A DNA stretch of 64,000 bases, taken from assembly GCA_030645475.1 (NCBI GenBank), contig JAUSMA010000033.1, positions 1 through 64,000 on the forward strand, read 5' to 3'. A program made the position numbers and the translations under genes. This document shows, in pieces, positions 36,096 through 48,171 of the stretch. The notes under the pieces are model-generated. The model saw only the letters and a program-made list of their open reading frames with translations. It was not told where the DNA came from and did not search any database. Each line of letters starts with the position of its first letter. The stretch's first letter is position 1. The DNA comes from Nitrospirota bacterium (GTDB lineage Bacteria; Nitrospirota; Nitrospiria; Nitrospirales; Nitrospiraceae).

Positions 36096-37588
36096 TGACA
36101 CAGGGCGAGATGACGATCACTGATTCTCAGATGAAGCAGGGCATGGCAGAGCCAGCTCCGCTCCGTCTCCGCCATCGAATTCTCCAGGCCGGTGGATGGG
36201 CTGGGGCTGGATTTATATTGGATAAGGTGATCGCAGCTATTCAGCTCATGGTGGTAGCTCGACTCCTGAGCCCGGCTGATTTCGGTGTCATGGCGGCATC
36301 CGCGACCATCGTGCTGGCCTTCATGACGATCAGTGAGCTGGGCGTTGAGTCGGCGTTGATCGCCAAGACTGAGGTTGACCGTGAGGATTTGGCGGTTGCC
36401 TGGACCATCGCGATTGCGCGGGGAGTGGCCATGGCCGCTTGCCTCTGGACCACGGCCGATGTGATCGGTCAGGTCATGCAGATGCCTCAATTGGCGTCGC
36501 TGTTGCGGGTCCATGCCTGGTTACTCGTACTGCAGGGATTGCAGAGTCCGGCGATGGCACTCGTGGCAAAAAGTCTGAACCTGCGCCTTCGTGTCACCAT
36601 GGACCTCGTCAGACGTGTGATTGAAGCCGGCGCAATCATCTCACTTGCGTTGTGGCTCAGAAACGTCTGGGCGCTTTTGCTTGGGCAACTGCTAGGGATG
36701 GGCGTGGGCAGCCTCCTGTCGTTCTGGGTAGCACCGTTCAAGCCGCGCCTCTCGCTCTATGGTCCTGCACGGGAGTACTTGTGGAGTTACGGCAAACATC
36801 TGAACGTCACGACGCTCTGTATCTTCGTGGTCATGAGCGGGGGCGAGCTGATGATCGGTCGTATGCTCGGACAGGATTCGCTGGGACTCTATCAGATCGC
36901 GTTAGCGATTCCGCTGTTGTTGGGCGTACGGGCCACTGTGTTGATCCATCAGATCAGCATGCCCACCTATGCGTTGCTTCAACGGGATCGACCGGGGGTG
37001 ATCCGTGTTTTCGAACTGCAAATGGGGCTGGTGGGATTCATCTTTATTCCACTGGCCGCTGCAGTCGCGGTGTTCGCTCCGGTGATTGTGCCCTTGGCAT
37101 TCGGCTCCCAGTGGCTTGCGATCGTCGACCCTCTGAGGGTGCTGTGCCTGTATGCGGTCTGCGCGGGGTACTCGAGCGTCATGACCGCCCTCCACTATGG
37201 GGCGAATCGGCCGGATCTTCAGATGAAGAGCTGGATCGGGCAATGTCTTTTTTACACGTTGGCGATTGTGCCGCTCACCATGAGGTATGGTCTCACTGGC
37301 GCCGCTGCTGCGCTGGTCGCCAGTTACCTGGTGGGACTCCTATTACAAGGGATCGGGACGAGAGATCTGATCGGTACGGCAGTGGACGCCGTGTATTGGT
37401 CGACCGGGAGAGCCTGGCTCATTGGCGGGGCCCTTGCCGGAGCGATTCTTCTGATGTCTGGAGCCACCTCAGCCGCGCCATCCTCATGGGTATTAGCCGC
37501 GGCCTGTCTGGCTGCAGGTGGACTCTATAGTGGCTATCTCTGGCTGATCGAGGTTCCACGGTTGAAAGTGCTCTGGGAGCATCGCTGA
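36092..37588 (+). CDS. Wzx-like lipid-linked oligosaccharide flippase (MOP superfamily)
   Basis: 498 aa with about twelve to fourteen hydrophobic helices. N-terminal GGWAGAGFILDKVIAAIQLMVVARLLSPADFGVMA is the hallmark of the polysaccharide-synthesis (RfbX/WzxC) branch of MOP transporters. It moves undecaprenyl-linked repeat units to the periplasmic face. The start at 36092 overlaps the upstream stop by 4 bp. Confidence 0.9.
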   Translation: MMTQGEMTITDSQMKQGMAEPAPLRLRHRILQAGGWAGAGFILDKVIAAIQLMVVARLLSPADFGVMAASATIVLAFMTISELGVESALIAKTEVDREDLAVAWTIAIARGVAMAACLWTTADVIGQVMQMPQLASLLRVHAWLLVLQGLQSPAMALVAKSLNLRLRVTMDLVRRVIEAGAIISLALWLRNVWALLLGQLLGMGVGSLLSFWVAPFKPRLSLYGPAREYLWSYGKHLNVTTLCIFVVMSGGELMIGRMLGQDSLGLYQIALAIPLLLGVRATVLIHQISMPTYALLQRDRPGVIRVFELQMGLVGFIFIPLAAAVAVFAPVIVPLAFGSQWLAIVDPLRVLCLYAVCAGYSSVMTALHYGANRPDLQMKSWIGQCLFYTLAIVPLTMRYGLTGAAAALVASYLVGLLLQGIGTRDLIGTAVDAVYWSTGRAWLIGGALAGAILLMSGATSAAPSSWVLAAACLAAGGLYSGYLWLIEVPRLKVLWEHR

Positions 37589-37591
37589 CGG

Positions 37592-38560
37592 ATGGATGAT
37601 GCGATGATCGATCTGTCGATTGCCATTGTGAGTTACAACACGAAGGACCTCCTTCTGGATTGTCTTCGTTCTCTCCATGCCCACACGTCTGGAATCAGGT
37701 TTGACGTGATCGTCGTCGACAACGATTCACGTGACGGCACGGTGTCGGCAGTCAGAGATAGCTATCCTGCGATCACGATCATTGCGAATCCGGACAATCG
37801 GGGATTTGCCAAGGCGGTGAATCAAGCTGGGGCGGTGAGTCGCGGGAGGCACATGCTTCTGCTCAACAGCGACACGCTGGTCAGGGATCACGCGCTGGCG
37901 ACGATGGTCAGGTACCTGGACGATCATCCGGATGTTGGGGCAGTCAGTTGTAAACAGTGGACAGGAGAGGGACATCTGAACCAAACCTCTTTCCCTTTTC
38001 CCTCTATTCGCGATCACCTGTTCTATTCGGCCCTCTTCCACCGAATAGCCCCGTCCATGCAAGCGGTTGCCGCGGCGACACAGGCGGTCGACTGTACAAC
38101 ATCTCAAGATGTCGATTGGGCGAATGGGGCCTGCTTGATGGTCCGGCGATCGCTGTTCGAGCAGTTGGGGGGATTGGACGAATCATTCTTTATGTATTTC
38201 GAAGACGCCGATCTGTGCCGGCGTCTTCGCCAACAAGGATATCGCGTGCGGCATCTCGCTGAGGCGGCCATCGTGCACTTGATTGGGCGGAGCAGTGGCC
38301 GAGATCATGACTTCTTACAGCTCGTGTGGGAGTTCAGCCGTATCCGATATGTCGAGAAGCATTTTCCTCCGGTCAAGCGCTGGCTCATGAAGGGGTGGAT
38401 TGCGGGCGGCATCGGGTGGCGATTGGCGCAGTCGCTGGGTTGTGCGCCCGAGTCGCGGCGCCTGAAGATCCAGAGTGGTGTGGCGGTCTTCCGTCGATTG
38501 TGGAGAAAGCCGCAGCCGGTTGAGCAGCTGTTGGCCTATTCATCAGCATCGCACCGGTAG
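37592..38560 (+). CDS. GT2-family glycosyltransferase (rhamnosyltransferase-like)
   Basis: 322 aa, GT-A fold. LSIAIVSYNTKDLLLDCLRSL; VDNDSRDGTV with the first Asp motif; NRGFAKAVNQA; LLLNSDTLV as the metal-binding DxD equivalent; then WANGACLMVRRSLFEQLGGLDESFFMYFEDADLCRRL. Close in style to dTDP-rhamnose transferases of surface-glycan loci, but the donor is not certain. Several ATG codons near the start (37592, 37604) are possible. Confidence 0.9.
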   Translation: MDDAMIDLSIAIVSYNTKDLLLDCLRSLHAHTSGIRFDVIVVDNDSRDGTVSAVRDSYPAITIIANPDNRGFAKAVNQAGAVSRGRHMLLLNSDTLVRDHALATMVRYLDDHPDVGAVSCKQWTGEGHLNQTSFPFPSIRDHLFYSALFHRIAPSMQAVAAATQAVDCTTSQDVDWANGACLMVRRSLFEQLGGLDESFFMYFEDADLCRRLRQQGYRVRHLAEAAIVHLIGRSSGRDHDFLQLVWEFSRIRYVEKHFPPVKRWLMKGWIAGGIGWRLAQSLGCAPESRRLKIQSGVAVFRRLWRKPQPVEQLLAYSSASHR

Positions 38561-38577
38561 AGAGAAAAGACGATCGT

Positions 38578-39318
38578 ATGGAACGCCGCGAAGCCTATCC
38601 GACCGATACGCAACATATCGTGAACTTGTCAGGCTATGTCTGGGCAGCCAAACAGATTCCAGGGCTGGATCGGTTGCGTGTGCTCGATCTTGCCTGCGGG
38701 ACGGGCTACGGGTCCGACTATCTGAGCGGAAAGGCCGGTCGAGTTGTCGGGGTGGACTGTGCCCCTCAGATCGTCGCCAGTAACCGTGCCCGCTACGGCT
38801 ATTCCGGCGCGTCGTTTTTGGCCATGGATGGTTGTGCGCTCGGTTTTCAGGACGAATCCTTCGATTGCATCCTGTCGCAAGATACCATCGAACATATCGT
38901 GGACGACCGGCGGTTCGTGGCCGAGGTTGCACGCGTCTTGCGCAAAACGGGCAGGCTCGTCATTTTTACGCCTCACGGGAACAGTATCGTCGACAAGCCG
39001 GGAGATCCCTACCACGTGCGGGAGTACAACCAGGAAGAGTTTCGCGAGATACTCTCTCCCTACTTTTCGAGCATCTGCTGGTTCGGTCGCCGTCAGGGCG
39101 CACGATTGCAAGCGGCGGAGCGATCGATGGACTCCGTACGTCGATTCGACCCAGGGGGGCTCCGTAATGTCGTGCCTCGTCCCGTTCGGCATTGGCTCGG
39201 TGGTCTGGTCAGTCGGCTCCAGGGTGGACCATCGTTGAGGGCCCTGACTCCGGAAGATATCGAGTATGTGGAAGGAGTCGCCAGCGATACGAATCTCATC
39301 GGGATTTGCACGAAATGA
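38578..39318 (+). CDS. Class I SAM-dependent methyltransferase
   Basis: 246 aa. Motif I RVLDLACGTGYGSDYLS at about 39-55; VVGVDCAPQIVASN; the acidic post-loop FDCILSQDTIEHIVDD and RVLRKTGRLVIFTPHG. No substrate-specific domain is seen. Within this locus it probably methylates a sugar of the repeat unit or a terminal residue. Coupled to the next gene by an ATGA overlap. Confidence 0.88.
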   Translation: MERREAYPTDTQHIVNLSGYVWAAKQIPGLDRLRVLDLACGTGYGSDYLSGKAGRVVGVDCAPQIVASNRARYGYSGASFLAMDGCALGFQDESFDCILSQDTIEHIVDDRRFVAEVARVLRKTGRLVIFTPHGNSIVDKPGDPYHVREYNQEEFREILSPYFSSICWFGRRQGARLQAAERSMDSVRRFDPGGLRNVVPRPVRHWLGGLVSRLQGGPSLRALTPEDIEYVEGVASDTNLIGICTK

Positions 39319-40628
39319 CGCAGGCCAATGACGAGCGATCAGCCGGACGGTGGTCTCCCACGGCGCTGTTGCTGTTGGCCGGTATGCTGGGATTGTTGGC
39401 CAGGGCCTGGACGATTTCCCATACGCCAAGACAGGGTTATGCCGTCGATGACCTGTTCGATACCTTGGCCTGGAATCTTGCATCGATTGGACGATTCACT
39501 CTAGATGGGAGCACGCCGTCGGCCCATGTCGGTCCTCTCTATCCCGCTGTCTTAGCCGCGTTCTATCAGCTAGTCGGCCACAGACCGGATTGGGTGCCCT
39601 ATCTGCATGTCATCTTCGACATCGGCACAAGCAGCTGTATCTACCTGGTGGGAACGAGACTGTTTGGCTCTTGGACCGGTGCGATCACGGCATCGGCCAT
39701 GTTTCTCTATCCAGCCTATTGGACCTACGATCCCCGGATCAGAAGTGAGAGTTTGCTGACATTGCTGATGAGCGCATGGTTATGGGCGATGATCGTCTCG
39801 ATCGAATCAAGACGGTTCCGCCACTTTGCCATCACGGGCATACTCGCCGGGTTGACCCTGCTGTGTAAGCCGGCTGCGATGCTGCTGGGGATCGGTGTCG
39901 TAGCGCTGGCCTATGGGGGAGCCGAGACCATCGGGCTCAAGACCCGCTACGCAACGGTCTATCTGCTTGCCTGTCTGCTGATCGTGATGCCCTGGACCAT
40001 TCGTAACTATCAGACGTTCGATAGGGTCATGCCCGTGTCTGCCGGAGTGGGGGCCGGTCTTTGGATGGGCAGTGATCCCGTCTCGCGAGGGAGTTGGCCT
40101 ATGTCCAATGAGACCGAGTCGCAGATTTGGGAAACCGCCGGGATTACCCCCTTGCGTCACGCCTATGCGATGTACGAGGTGTCGACCGATCGGCTCTTGC
40201 AGGAAAAGGGATGGGCGCGTATCAGCGAAGCGCCGGTTCGATACCTCGGGCTGACCCTGACTAGAATGTTCGATTTCTGGATCGGGAACTCCTACTATCT
40301 GGTCAACTCGGATCAGGGATTTGTCTCTGGTCTCAGCAGGGATGCTGCCGACCGAGGCTGGCTGGTGGCTAGCTACAGTGTCGGGAAACGACTGCTCCTG
40401 ATTCCTGGTCTGGTTCTGTTGGCGGTCTGGAGCGCCTGGTCTCATCGTGTCCGCTGGCGTGAGCTTCTTCCCCTCTATCTGTTCCCCATCGGCCTGATGT
40501 CGGGCTACGTATTATTCACAGTGGAAGCTGGCCGGTATGCCTTACCTGTGTTACCGTGCCTTATGGTCCTGTCGGTGGCGGCGTTGGCACAGGTTCGCCT
40601 CTCAAGAATGTCTGTGCGGCATCGGTAA
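39315..40628 (+). CDS. GT39/ArnT-like membrane glycosyltransferase
   Basis: 437 aa, about ten membrane helices. The N-terminal periplasmic loop after helix 1 has YAVDDLFDTLAWNL (Asp-Asp, like the catalytic loop of PMT/ArnT enzymes). Then HVGPLYPAVLAAFYQ, ILAGLTLLCKPAAMLL and MPWTIRNYQTFDRVMPVSAG, typical of the family. It would use a polyprenyl-phosphate sugar on the periplasmic side, possibly decorating the polymer or a protein. Confidence 0.85.
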   Translation: MTQANDERSAGRWSPTALLLLAGMLGLLARAWTISHTPRQGYAVDDLFDTLAWNLASIGRFTLDGSTPSAHVGPLYPAVLAAFYQLVGHRPDWVPYLHVIFDIGTSSCIYLVGTRLFGSWTGAITASAMFLYPAYWTYDPRIRSESLLTLLMSAWLWAMIVSIESRRFRHFAITGILAGLTLLCKPAAMLLGIGVVALAYGGAETIGLKTRYATVYLLACLLIVMPWTIRNYQTFDRVMPVSAGVGAGLWMGSDPVSRGSWPMSNETESQIWETAGITPLRHAYAMYEVSTDRLLQEKGWARISEAPVRYLGLTLTRMFDFWIGNSYYLVNSDQGFVSGLSRDAADRGWLVASYSVGKRLLLIPGLVLLAVWSAWSHRVRWRELLPLYLFPIGLMSGYVLFTVEAGRYALPVLPCLMVLSVAALAQVRLSRMSVRHR

Positions 40629-40654
40629 CCTTTTTCCCTGAGGCCGTGATTCTC

Positions 40655-41497
40655 ATGGGTTATGATCTCACCAGAAGGCAATTCAATCGCCTGGTACGAG
40701 CCTACCAGCCCTCGCGGTATGAGACGTTTGAGGCGGAAGACGTGCGTTTCACGACCCCGATGAATCATGCCTTGAAATCTCGCGACCGCCTCCATGTGGC
40801 GCTGCGAAGCGGGTTGCAGCGTTTTTCTGAAGGACCTCAGACGATTGTGGACTTCGGTCCCTTTCCAGGCAGTCTTTTACGCCTCTTGCGGGGGATTCAG
40901 CCGACGAAGACGGCGCGGCTGTTCGGCGCCGGTCTGATGGCGAGTCCAGAATTTGTGCAATTCATGAAGCAGGATGCCGATGTGGAGATTCTTACCGTGA
41001 ATCTCGATCCTGCCGGGCAACAGTTTGCGTCGAAAGGGTACCAGGAGACCGTACCGCTGCCGGACTCTTCCGCACAGCTCGTCTTTGCGCTGGAGATCGT
41101 TGAACATCTGACGTCGCCGTTTCATTTGATGACGGAAGCCTACAGATTGCTGAAGTCCGGCGGGCATGTGGTGATCACCACCCCGAATGTCACCCGCATC
41201 GGTAATATTTTCAAGCTGCTGATCGGCCGATCACCCAACGATCGGCTGGCTCCTCCCGGGTACAATGATCCAAACGATGAGTGGCGACCCCATGCGCGGG
41301 AATACGCGATGCATGAACTGGCGGAGATGCTGCGTCATGTCGGATTCGAGGTCGCGCTCTCGAGGTTTTTCTTGGGCGAAGACACGCAGGATTGCCAACA
41401 GACCCCCCGCCAGAGCGCGATCGACTGGGCCAAGGTGCCGTTCTATCTTGTCCCGCACTTGCGCGGGAGTCTGTTGATCCTGGGGAGAAAGCCCTGA
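40655..41497 (+). CDS. SAM-dependent methyltransferase
   Basis: 280 aa from ATG 40655 (a GTG at 40646 is possible). The N-terminal 60 residues are basic and unassigned. The fold follows: TIVDFGPFPGSLLRLLRG in place of a classic motif I, FALEIVEHLTSPFHLMTEAYRLLKSGGHVVITTPNVT, and a C-terminal EMLRHVGFEVALSRFF. The second of three methyltransferases in the locus. The stop overlaps the next start (TGATG). Confidence 0.82.
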   Translation: MGYDLTRRQFNRLVRAYQPSRYETFEAEDVRFTTPMNHALKSRDRLHVALRSGLQRFSEGPQTIVDFGPFPGSLLRLLRGIQPTKTARLFGAGLMASPEFVQFMKQDADVEILTVNLDPAGQQFASKGYQETVPLPDSSAQLVFALEIVEHLTSPFHLMTEAYRLLKSGGHVVITTPNVTRIGNIFKLLIGRSPNDRLAPPGYNDPNDEWRPHAREYAMHELAEMLRHVGFEVALSRFFLGEDTQDCQQTPRQSAIDWAKVPFYLVPHLRGSLLILGRKP

Positions 41498-42657
41498 TGC
41501 CGGTCGTGGTTGCAGAGCTGGCAGGGTCCGCAGCCTATGGAGGCGGTGAACGATATCTAGAGTTACTCTTTGAGCGTCTCGACCGCACGCAGTACTGCCC
41601 GCTCTTGATTTGTCCAGAGCCTGGTTCGTTTGTCGGGCGGATGGAAGCACGAGGCGTGGAGACACACCTCGTCCACCTGGCGCCCTTGTTCAATCCCTTT
41701 GCCCTCTGGCGGTTGACTCGGTTGTTGGTTCAGGAACGAGTGACCATCCTCCAGACGCACGGTGCCCGGTCAAACTTTTATGGACGGATTGCGGGACGTC
41801 TGGCCGGCGTCCCAGTGATTATTTCGACTGTTCATAATTCGCTGAAAGACTATGAGTCTCCTGCGTTCACACGATGGGTCTATGCGGCAGCACTTCGTCT
41901 GACGCTTTCATTGATCCAACGGATCATCTGCGTCTCGGACGCCACTTGCCGTGACTTGATCGACGAATGTCCGGCCGCGGAGGCGAAGGTGCAAGTGGTT
42001 CACAACGGGATAGACCCCTCGGCATTTTCGGCGCAACCTGATCGTCAAAAAATTAGGCAGGAGTTGGGACTGGGACAGCAGCCAGTCTTGGTGACGATCG
42101 CGCGGCTGACCGAAGCGAAGGGACATCGATACTTGCTTGGGGCGCTTCCTTGCCTGCTCGCTACATGGCCGGAGCTCTGCTGCCTGTTTGTGGGAGAGGG
42201 TGAATTACAAGACGCGTTGCAGCGGACAGCGAGAGAGCTGGGTGTCGAGCGGGCCTGTCGGTTTGTGGGGGTGCGTGAGGACATTGCCGATATTTTGGCT
42301 GCGGCGGATCTGTTCGTGTTGCCCTCTCTCTCTGAGGGGTTTCCCTTTGTGTTGTTGGAAGCGCTGGCGATGGGTTGTCCCGTCGTTGCGTCGAGGGTGA
42401 ACGGTATTCCTGAGTTGATTGAAGACGGTAAGACGGGGCTCCTTGTTCCGGCGCGAGACCCCCAGGCGCTTGCGATGGCCATACAAGAATTGTTGAGCGA
42501 TCCGGCCGCGGCATCGAGGATGGGAGCCGCGGGACGAACTGTGGTACGCGAACAGTTTACGGCGGATCGCATGGTGGCGAAGACGACGGTAATCTTCGAT
42601 GCGGCGGTGCAAGATGCGGGCGGGCCATTATCGGTCCAGAAGCAGGTGATCGCGTGA
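41497..42657 (+). CDS. GT4-family glycosyltransferase
   Basis: 386 aa. N-terminal GSAAYGGGERYLELLFERL; HGARSNFYGRIAGRLAGVPVIISTVHN; hinge VQVVHNGIDPSAF; donor domain PVLVTIARLTEAKGHRYLLGAL, LFVGEGEL, and FVLPSLSEGFPFVLLEALAMGCPVVASRVNGIPE, a full EX7E-type motif. Start at ATG 41497 is fixed by the 1-base overlap with the previous stop. Donor sugar unknown. Confidence 0.92.
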   Translation: MPVVVAELAGSAAYGGGERYLELLFERLDRTQYCPLLICPEPGSFVGRMEARGVETHLVHLAPLFNPFALWRLTRLLVQERVTILQTHGARSNFYGRIAGRLAGVPVIISTVHNSLKDYESPAFTRWVYAAALRLTLSLIQRIICVSDATCRDLIDECPAAEAKVQVVHNGIDPSAFSAQPDRQKIRQELGLGQQPVLVTIARLTEAKGHRYLLGALPCLLATWPELCCLFVGEGELQDALQRTARELGVERACRFVGVREDIADILAAADLFVLPSLSEGFPFVLLEALAMGCPVVASRVNGIPELIEDGKTGLLVPARDPQALAMAIQELLSDPAAASRMGAAGRTVVREQFTADRMVAKTTVIFDAAVQDAGGPLSVQKQVIA

Positions 42658-43544
42658 AGACGGCAGCCATGCCGGAGACAGAGCAGATCTCCTGTCCCTG
42701 TGGGAGCCAGGTCCTGCCGATCGAGATGTTTCAGACGCCGACCAGGCACTATGTCCGTTGTCCAGACTGTGAGCTGGTGTTTCTGAATCCTCGTCCGTTG
42801 ACAACCACAGTCGAAGAGTTCTACCGCGAAGACTACGACGAGGCCTATGGCGAAATGGAGGCCTCGTCGGATCGCGACCCGGTGTTCGAGAGTGTCGCAC
42901 GCCGTCTTGCCCAGTACCGGAAGCCGCCCGGGCGGCTGCTCGATGTCGGTTGTGGGGATGGCGCGTTCCTCTCTCTCTGTCAGTCGGCTGGATGGACCTG
43001 TTACGGGTTGGAGTTGTCTAAGCGAGCCGCTGCGCGCGCGGTTCGTCGCGGGGTGACGCTGTTGCCTCCCGATTCTTTGGAGCGGATCGGTGAGTGCGAA
43101 CAGTTCGATGTTATCTCGCTGGTGAACGTGTTGGAGACGGTCACGAGTCCGGCGACAGTCCTACGGCAGGTCGCGGGCGCCTTGGCACCATCCGGCCTTC
43201 TGGTGATCAGAGCGACCAACGGGGCCTTTCACCTCCCGATGCGGACACCGGCTCGATGGGTCGGGTCGCGTTACGATCAGGCCTTTCACCTCTTTCTCTA
43301 TTCGCCAGAGGCCCTCCGTTCGTTGCTGCAGGGGATCGGATTGGAGACGATTGCGATCCATAACTCAGTTCCGAGTCGAGGGCCGCTCACTCCGGCGAAT
43401 CCCTGGATGAGCCGCCTCAAGTGGCGGATCGGTGCGGCCGCGTTCTGGTCCTGTGCGGAGTTGCTCTACAGGGTGACAGGCGGGCGTGTGGTCTGGGCTC
43501 CGTCATTTGAGCTCATCGCCAGGCGGAGGGAGGGATTGGCATGA
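42654..43544 (+). CDS. SAM-dependent methyltransferase with N-terminal zinc knuckle
   Basis: 296 aa. Residues about 13-45 carry CPCG and CPDCELVFLNPRP, the zinc-binding N-terminal module of the methyltransferase group seen in sugar C-methylation and in many polysaccharide loci. The Rossmann part has RLLDVGCGDGAFLSLC, YGLELSKRAAARAV, DVISLVNVLE and LAPSGLLVIRATN. Start is GTG 42654 (4-bp overlap) or ATG 42669. Third methyltransferase here. Confidence 0.87.
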   Translation: MKTAAMPETEQISCPCGSQVLPIEMFQTPTRHYVRCPDCELVFLNPRPLTTTVEEFYREDYDEAYGEMEASSDRDPVFESVARRLAQYRKPPGRLLDVGCGDGAFLSLCQSAGWTCYGLELSKRAAARAVRRGVTLLPPDSLERIGECEQFDVISLVNVLETVTSPATVLRQVAGALAPSGLLVIRATNGAFHLPMRTPARWVGSRYDQAFHLFLYSPEALRSLLQGIGLETIAIHNSVPSRGPLTPANPWMSRLKWRIGAAAFWSCAELLYRVTGGRVVWAPSFELIARRREGLA

Positions 43545-43792
43545 GTAAATCTCATTGGCTCAGTCTCCGAGGGAGACGCTCACTCAGGTTTCTGGGTCTG
43601 GTGGTGGCGCTGTGCCTGCTTGGCGCATTGGCCACACTCGGGGTGCGCTCGATGTTCACTTCGGTGGGGTCTGCCAAACATATGCGGTATGAGCCGGTCG
43701 ATGTGCCGCCTCAGGAGGTCTCGCCGCGGCACCAGAAGGAGCGGGACGAGTACGACCGGCGGGAGCGAGTCGTGACGGAGAAGAGTCGGTAG
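43541..43792 (+). CDS. Small single-pass membrane protein
   Basis: 83 aa, no family recognised. A positively charged N-terminus is followed by one helix (FLGLVVALCLLGALATLGV, about 17-35) and then a very charged tail with Glu, Arg and Lys (HQKERDEYDRRERVVTEKSR) that is probably helical. Topology predicts the tail outside. It overlaps the methyltransferase by 4 bp and is 26 bp before asnB, so it is part of the locus. It could be an assembly factor of the glycan machinery; no direct evidence. Confidence 0.65.
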   Translation: MSKSHWLSLRGRRSLRFLGLVVALCLLGALATLGVRSMFTSVGSAKHMRYEPVDVPPQEVSPRHQKERDEYDRRERVVTEKSR

Positions 43793-43818
43793 CCACGTTT
43801 CATGGGAGTCCTCATTTC

Positions 43819-45749
<1,931 letters not shown>

Positions 45750-45753
<4 letters not shown>

Positions 45754-48158
45754 ACGTCGTTCTGTTCTCAGAGGTCACGATCGAGCGGGTAATCGGCGGC
45801 GCCGAGCGAGTCCTTCGGCAGCAGTCGTTGGGCCTTGCCAAGCTGGGCCATCACGTGCGCGTCATCGTGCGGGCTCCCTGCGAGTCCGCCGAGGCGACAT
45901 GCTCGATCGGCAACGTGATTGAACGGCGCTATCCCGTGACCAGAACCAGCGAGCCGGCCTTTGTTTGGTCTTCGGTACAGAACTCCCTGCGCGCCTTCGA
46001 TGTGATGGGACAGACCGGTCCTATCGATGTCGGGGTCATCCATCAATCATTGGCTGGTCTCGGTCCGATCTTGTCTCGCTATCGCACGGTCGGTCGCTGG
46101 GTCTACGTCTGTCATTCGCTGGCGCATGAGGAATATCTCACGAGGGCGGAGCGGGCACCTTCGACATTGGAGCGGGTCAGGCGGAAGCTGAGCGCGCGCG
46201 CCAGACGGTGGATTGAACGCATGGTGATGCGCCGCTGTCATCATGTGGTGGTCTTGAGCGAATTCATGAAACGGCAAGTCATGGCTGCTCATGGCATTGC
46301 ATCGAAGGACATTACGGTGGTCCCTGGTGCAGCCGATCTTGCCATGTTCTATCCGGCCGAGGATCGGGGCGAGGTCAGGCGAGAGCTGAAAATTTCCGAG
46401 AGCCGCAGGGTGTTGTTCACGGTGCGGAATCTGGTCCCTCGCATGGGGTTGGAACACCTGATTGAAGCCATAACGTTTCTCGGGGAGGAGCGGAGGAATC
46501 TTCTCCTCCTGATCGGCGGGGAAGGCCCGCTCCGCCAGCGATTGGAGGAGCTGATTCGCAGCAAGGGACTACAAGACTTCGTGCAATTGATCGGGTTCGT
46601 GCCGGAGGAACAGTTGGCGAAGTATTACCAGGCCTCCGACTTGGTCGTGATGCCGACGCTGCAGCTCGAAGGGTTCGGTCTGGTCACGGTTGAAGCGCTG
46701 GCCTGCGGCACCCCGGTGATGGGGACGCCAGTTGGCGCGATTCCAGAAGTATTGAGAACGGTCGATCCGCTGCTGGTGACGGAAGGGACAGACGGAGGGT
46801 CTCTCGCAAAGACCTTACGATTATGGCTGACGCGCTTCCGTGAGCAGCCTGGTGAGCGGCAGCGTCTTTCGAACAAAGGCCGGGAGGTCGTGGAGCGGCG
46901 TTTCAACTGGGACGCCCATACGGCTCATTTGGATCGTCTCTTTGCCGTTGGTTCGAAAGACGGACAGATGACCGGGGCGAGGAAGGTGATCCATGTGATC
47001 ACGCGCCTCGACTATGGTGGGTCGGCGCAGAACACGATGTTGACGGCCCTCGGTCATGATCCTGCGCAGTTCGAACCGCTAGTGGTGGCTGGCTATCCGG
47101 GATCGTGGGATGCGCAAGGTGGACAGGCTGCGACGGAGGAGAATTGCCGGCGGCTCGATCGGGCCGGAGTTCGTTGGCTGCTGCTGCCTTCCCTGACGCG
47201 AGCCGTTCATCCGTTAAAAGATCTTCAGACCTTGTGGCAATTGATTGGCCTCTTCCGGCGAGAGCAGCCGGCATTGGTTCATACCCATACGTCGAAGGCC
47301 GGCGTATTGGGACGGATGGCAGCCTGGTTGGCGAGGGTGCCCGTCATCGTCCATACGCCGCATGGCCATGTGTTCTACGGCCATTTCGGTCCCTTCCGGT
47401 CATGGCTGTTTCTTCAGATCGAACGAGGGTTGAGCGTGATCACAGACCGTCTGATCGCATTGACTGACGCGGAGCGGCAGGACCACCTCGATCGTACCGT
47501 CGGCAGGGCAGACCGATTTGTTGTTGTGCCGAGCGGGATCGATCGTGAGAAGTTCGGACGAGCGAGGGCCCAAGGGAAACAACAGCCGGACTGGTTCGGT
47601 TGCCCCGCAGATGCGCTGGTCGTCGGATCGGTCGGGTGGCTCACCGATATTAAGGGCCATGAACATCTGATCGAAGCTGTTGCCCTGTTGAAGCAGAATG
47701 TTCCCTCTCTCCATCTCGTGATCGTCGGGAGTGGGGATCGGCGGGAAGCATTGTTACAGCAAGCGGAATCGATCGGTCTCCGCGATGCCGTGCATCTCCT
47801 CGGTCATAGGGACGATGTCGATATCTGCCTCGCGGGGATGGACCTGTTTGTGTTGCCTTCACTCAATGAAGGGATGGGGCGTGCGCTGATTGAAGCCATG
47901 GCATCTGGACTTCCGGTGATTGCTTCCCGCGTCGGCGGTATTCCGGCCGTGATCGATCACGAACGAACCGGCCTGCTAGTCTCGCCCGGCGATGCCGGTG
48001 CATTGGCAGAGGCGTTACGCCGGTTGCTCGATCGACCGGAGTGGGCCAGGCAGTTGGGCGTCGCAGCGAGCCGCAGCGTGGATAGCCGATATGGATCGCT
48101 CTCTATGGTCCATGCCATCGAATCCATCTTTGCCGAAGCGCTCACGATACATGGGTAA
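45750..48158 (+). CDS. Tandem GT4-GT4 glycosyltransferase fusion
   Basis: 802 aa with two complete GT-B transferases. Module 1 (1 to about 400): VIGGAERVLRQQSLGLAKLGH, hinge ITVVPGAADLAMFYP, and LVVMPTLQLEGFGLVTVEALACGTPVMG. Module 2 (about 407-802): VIHVITRLDYGGSAQNTML, HTHTSKAGVLGRMAAWLARVPVIVHTPHGHVFYGHFG, hinge FVVVPSGIDREKF, and FVLPSLNEGMGRALIEAMASGLPVIASRVGGIP. Module 2 resembles EpsD-type transferases. M407 could be the start of a formerly separate gene; no Shine-Dalgarno precedes it. Two successive sugar additions by one polypeptide are likely. Confidence 0.9.
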
Positions 48159-48171
48159 GCGAGAGAGACAG

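Noticed and set aside
36652-37530. Plus-strand frame of about 290 codons inside the flippase gene
   Set aside because: Out-of-frame shadow of the conserved flippase, with Arg/Ser/Gly-rich sequence and no domains.
46960-46970. Frameshift or missed stop at the joint of the GT4-GT4 fusion
   Set aside because: The frame runs without interruption through the linker and both flanks keep the same phase, so a genuine fusion is the simpler reading; read data would be needed to exclude error.
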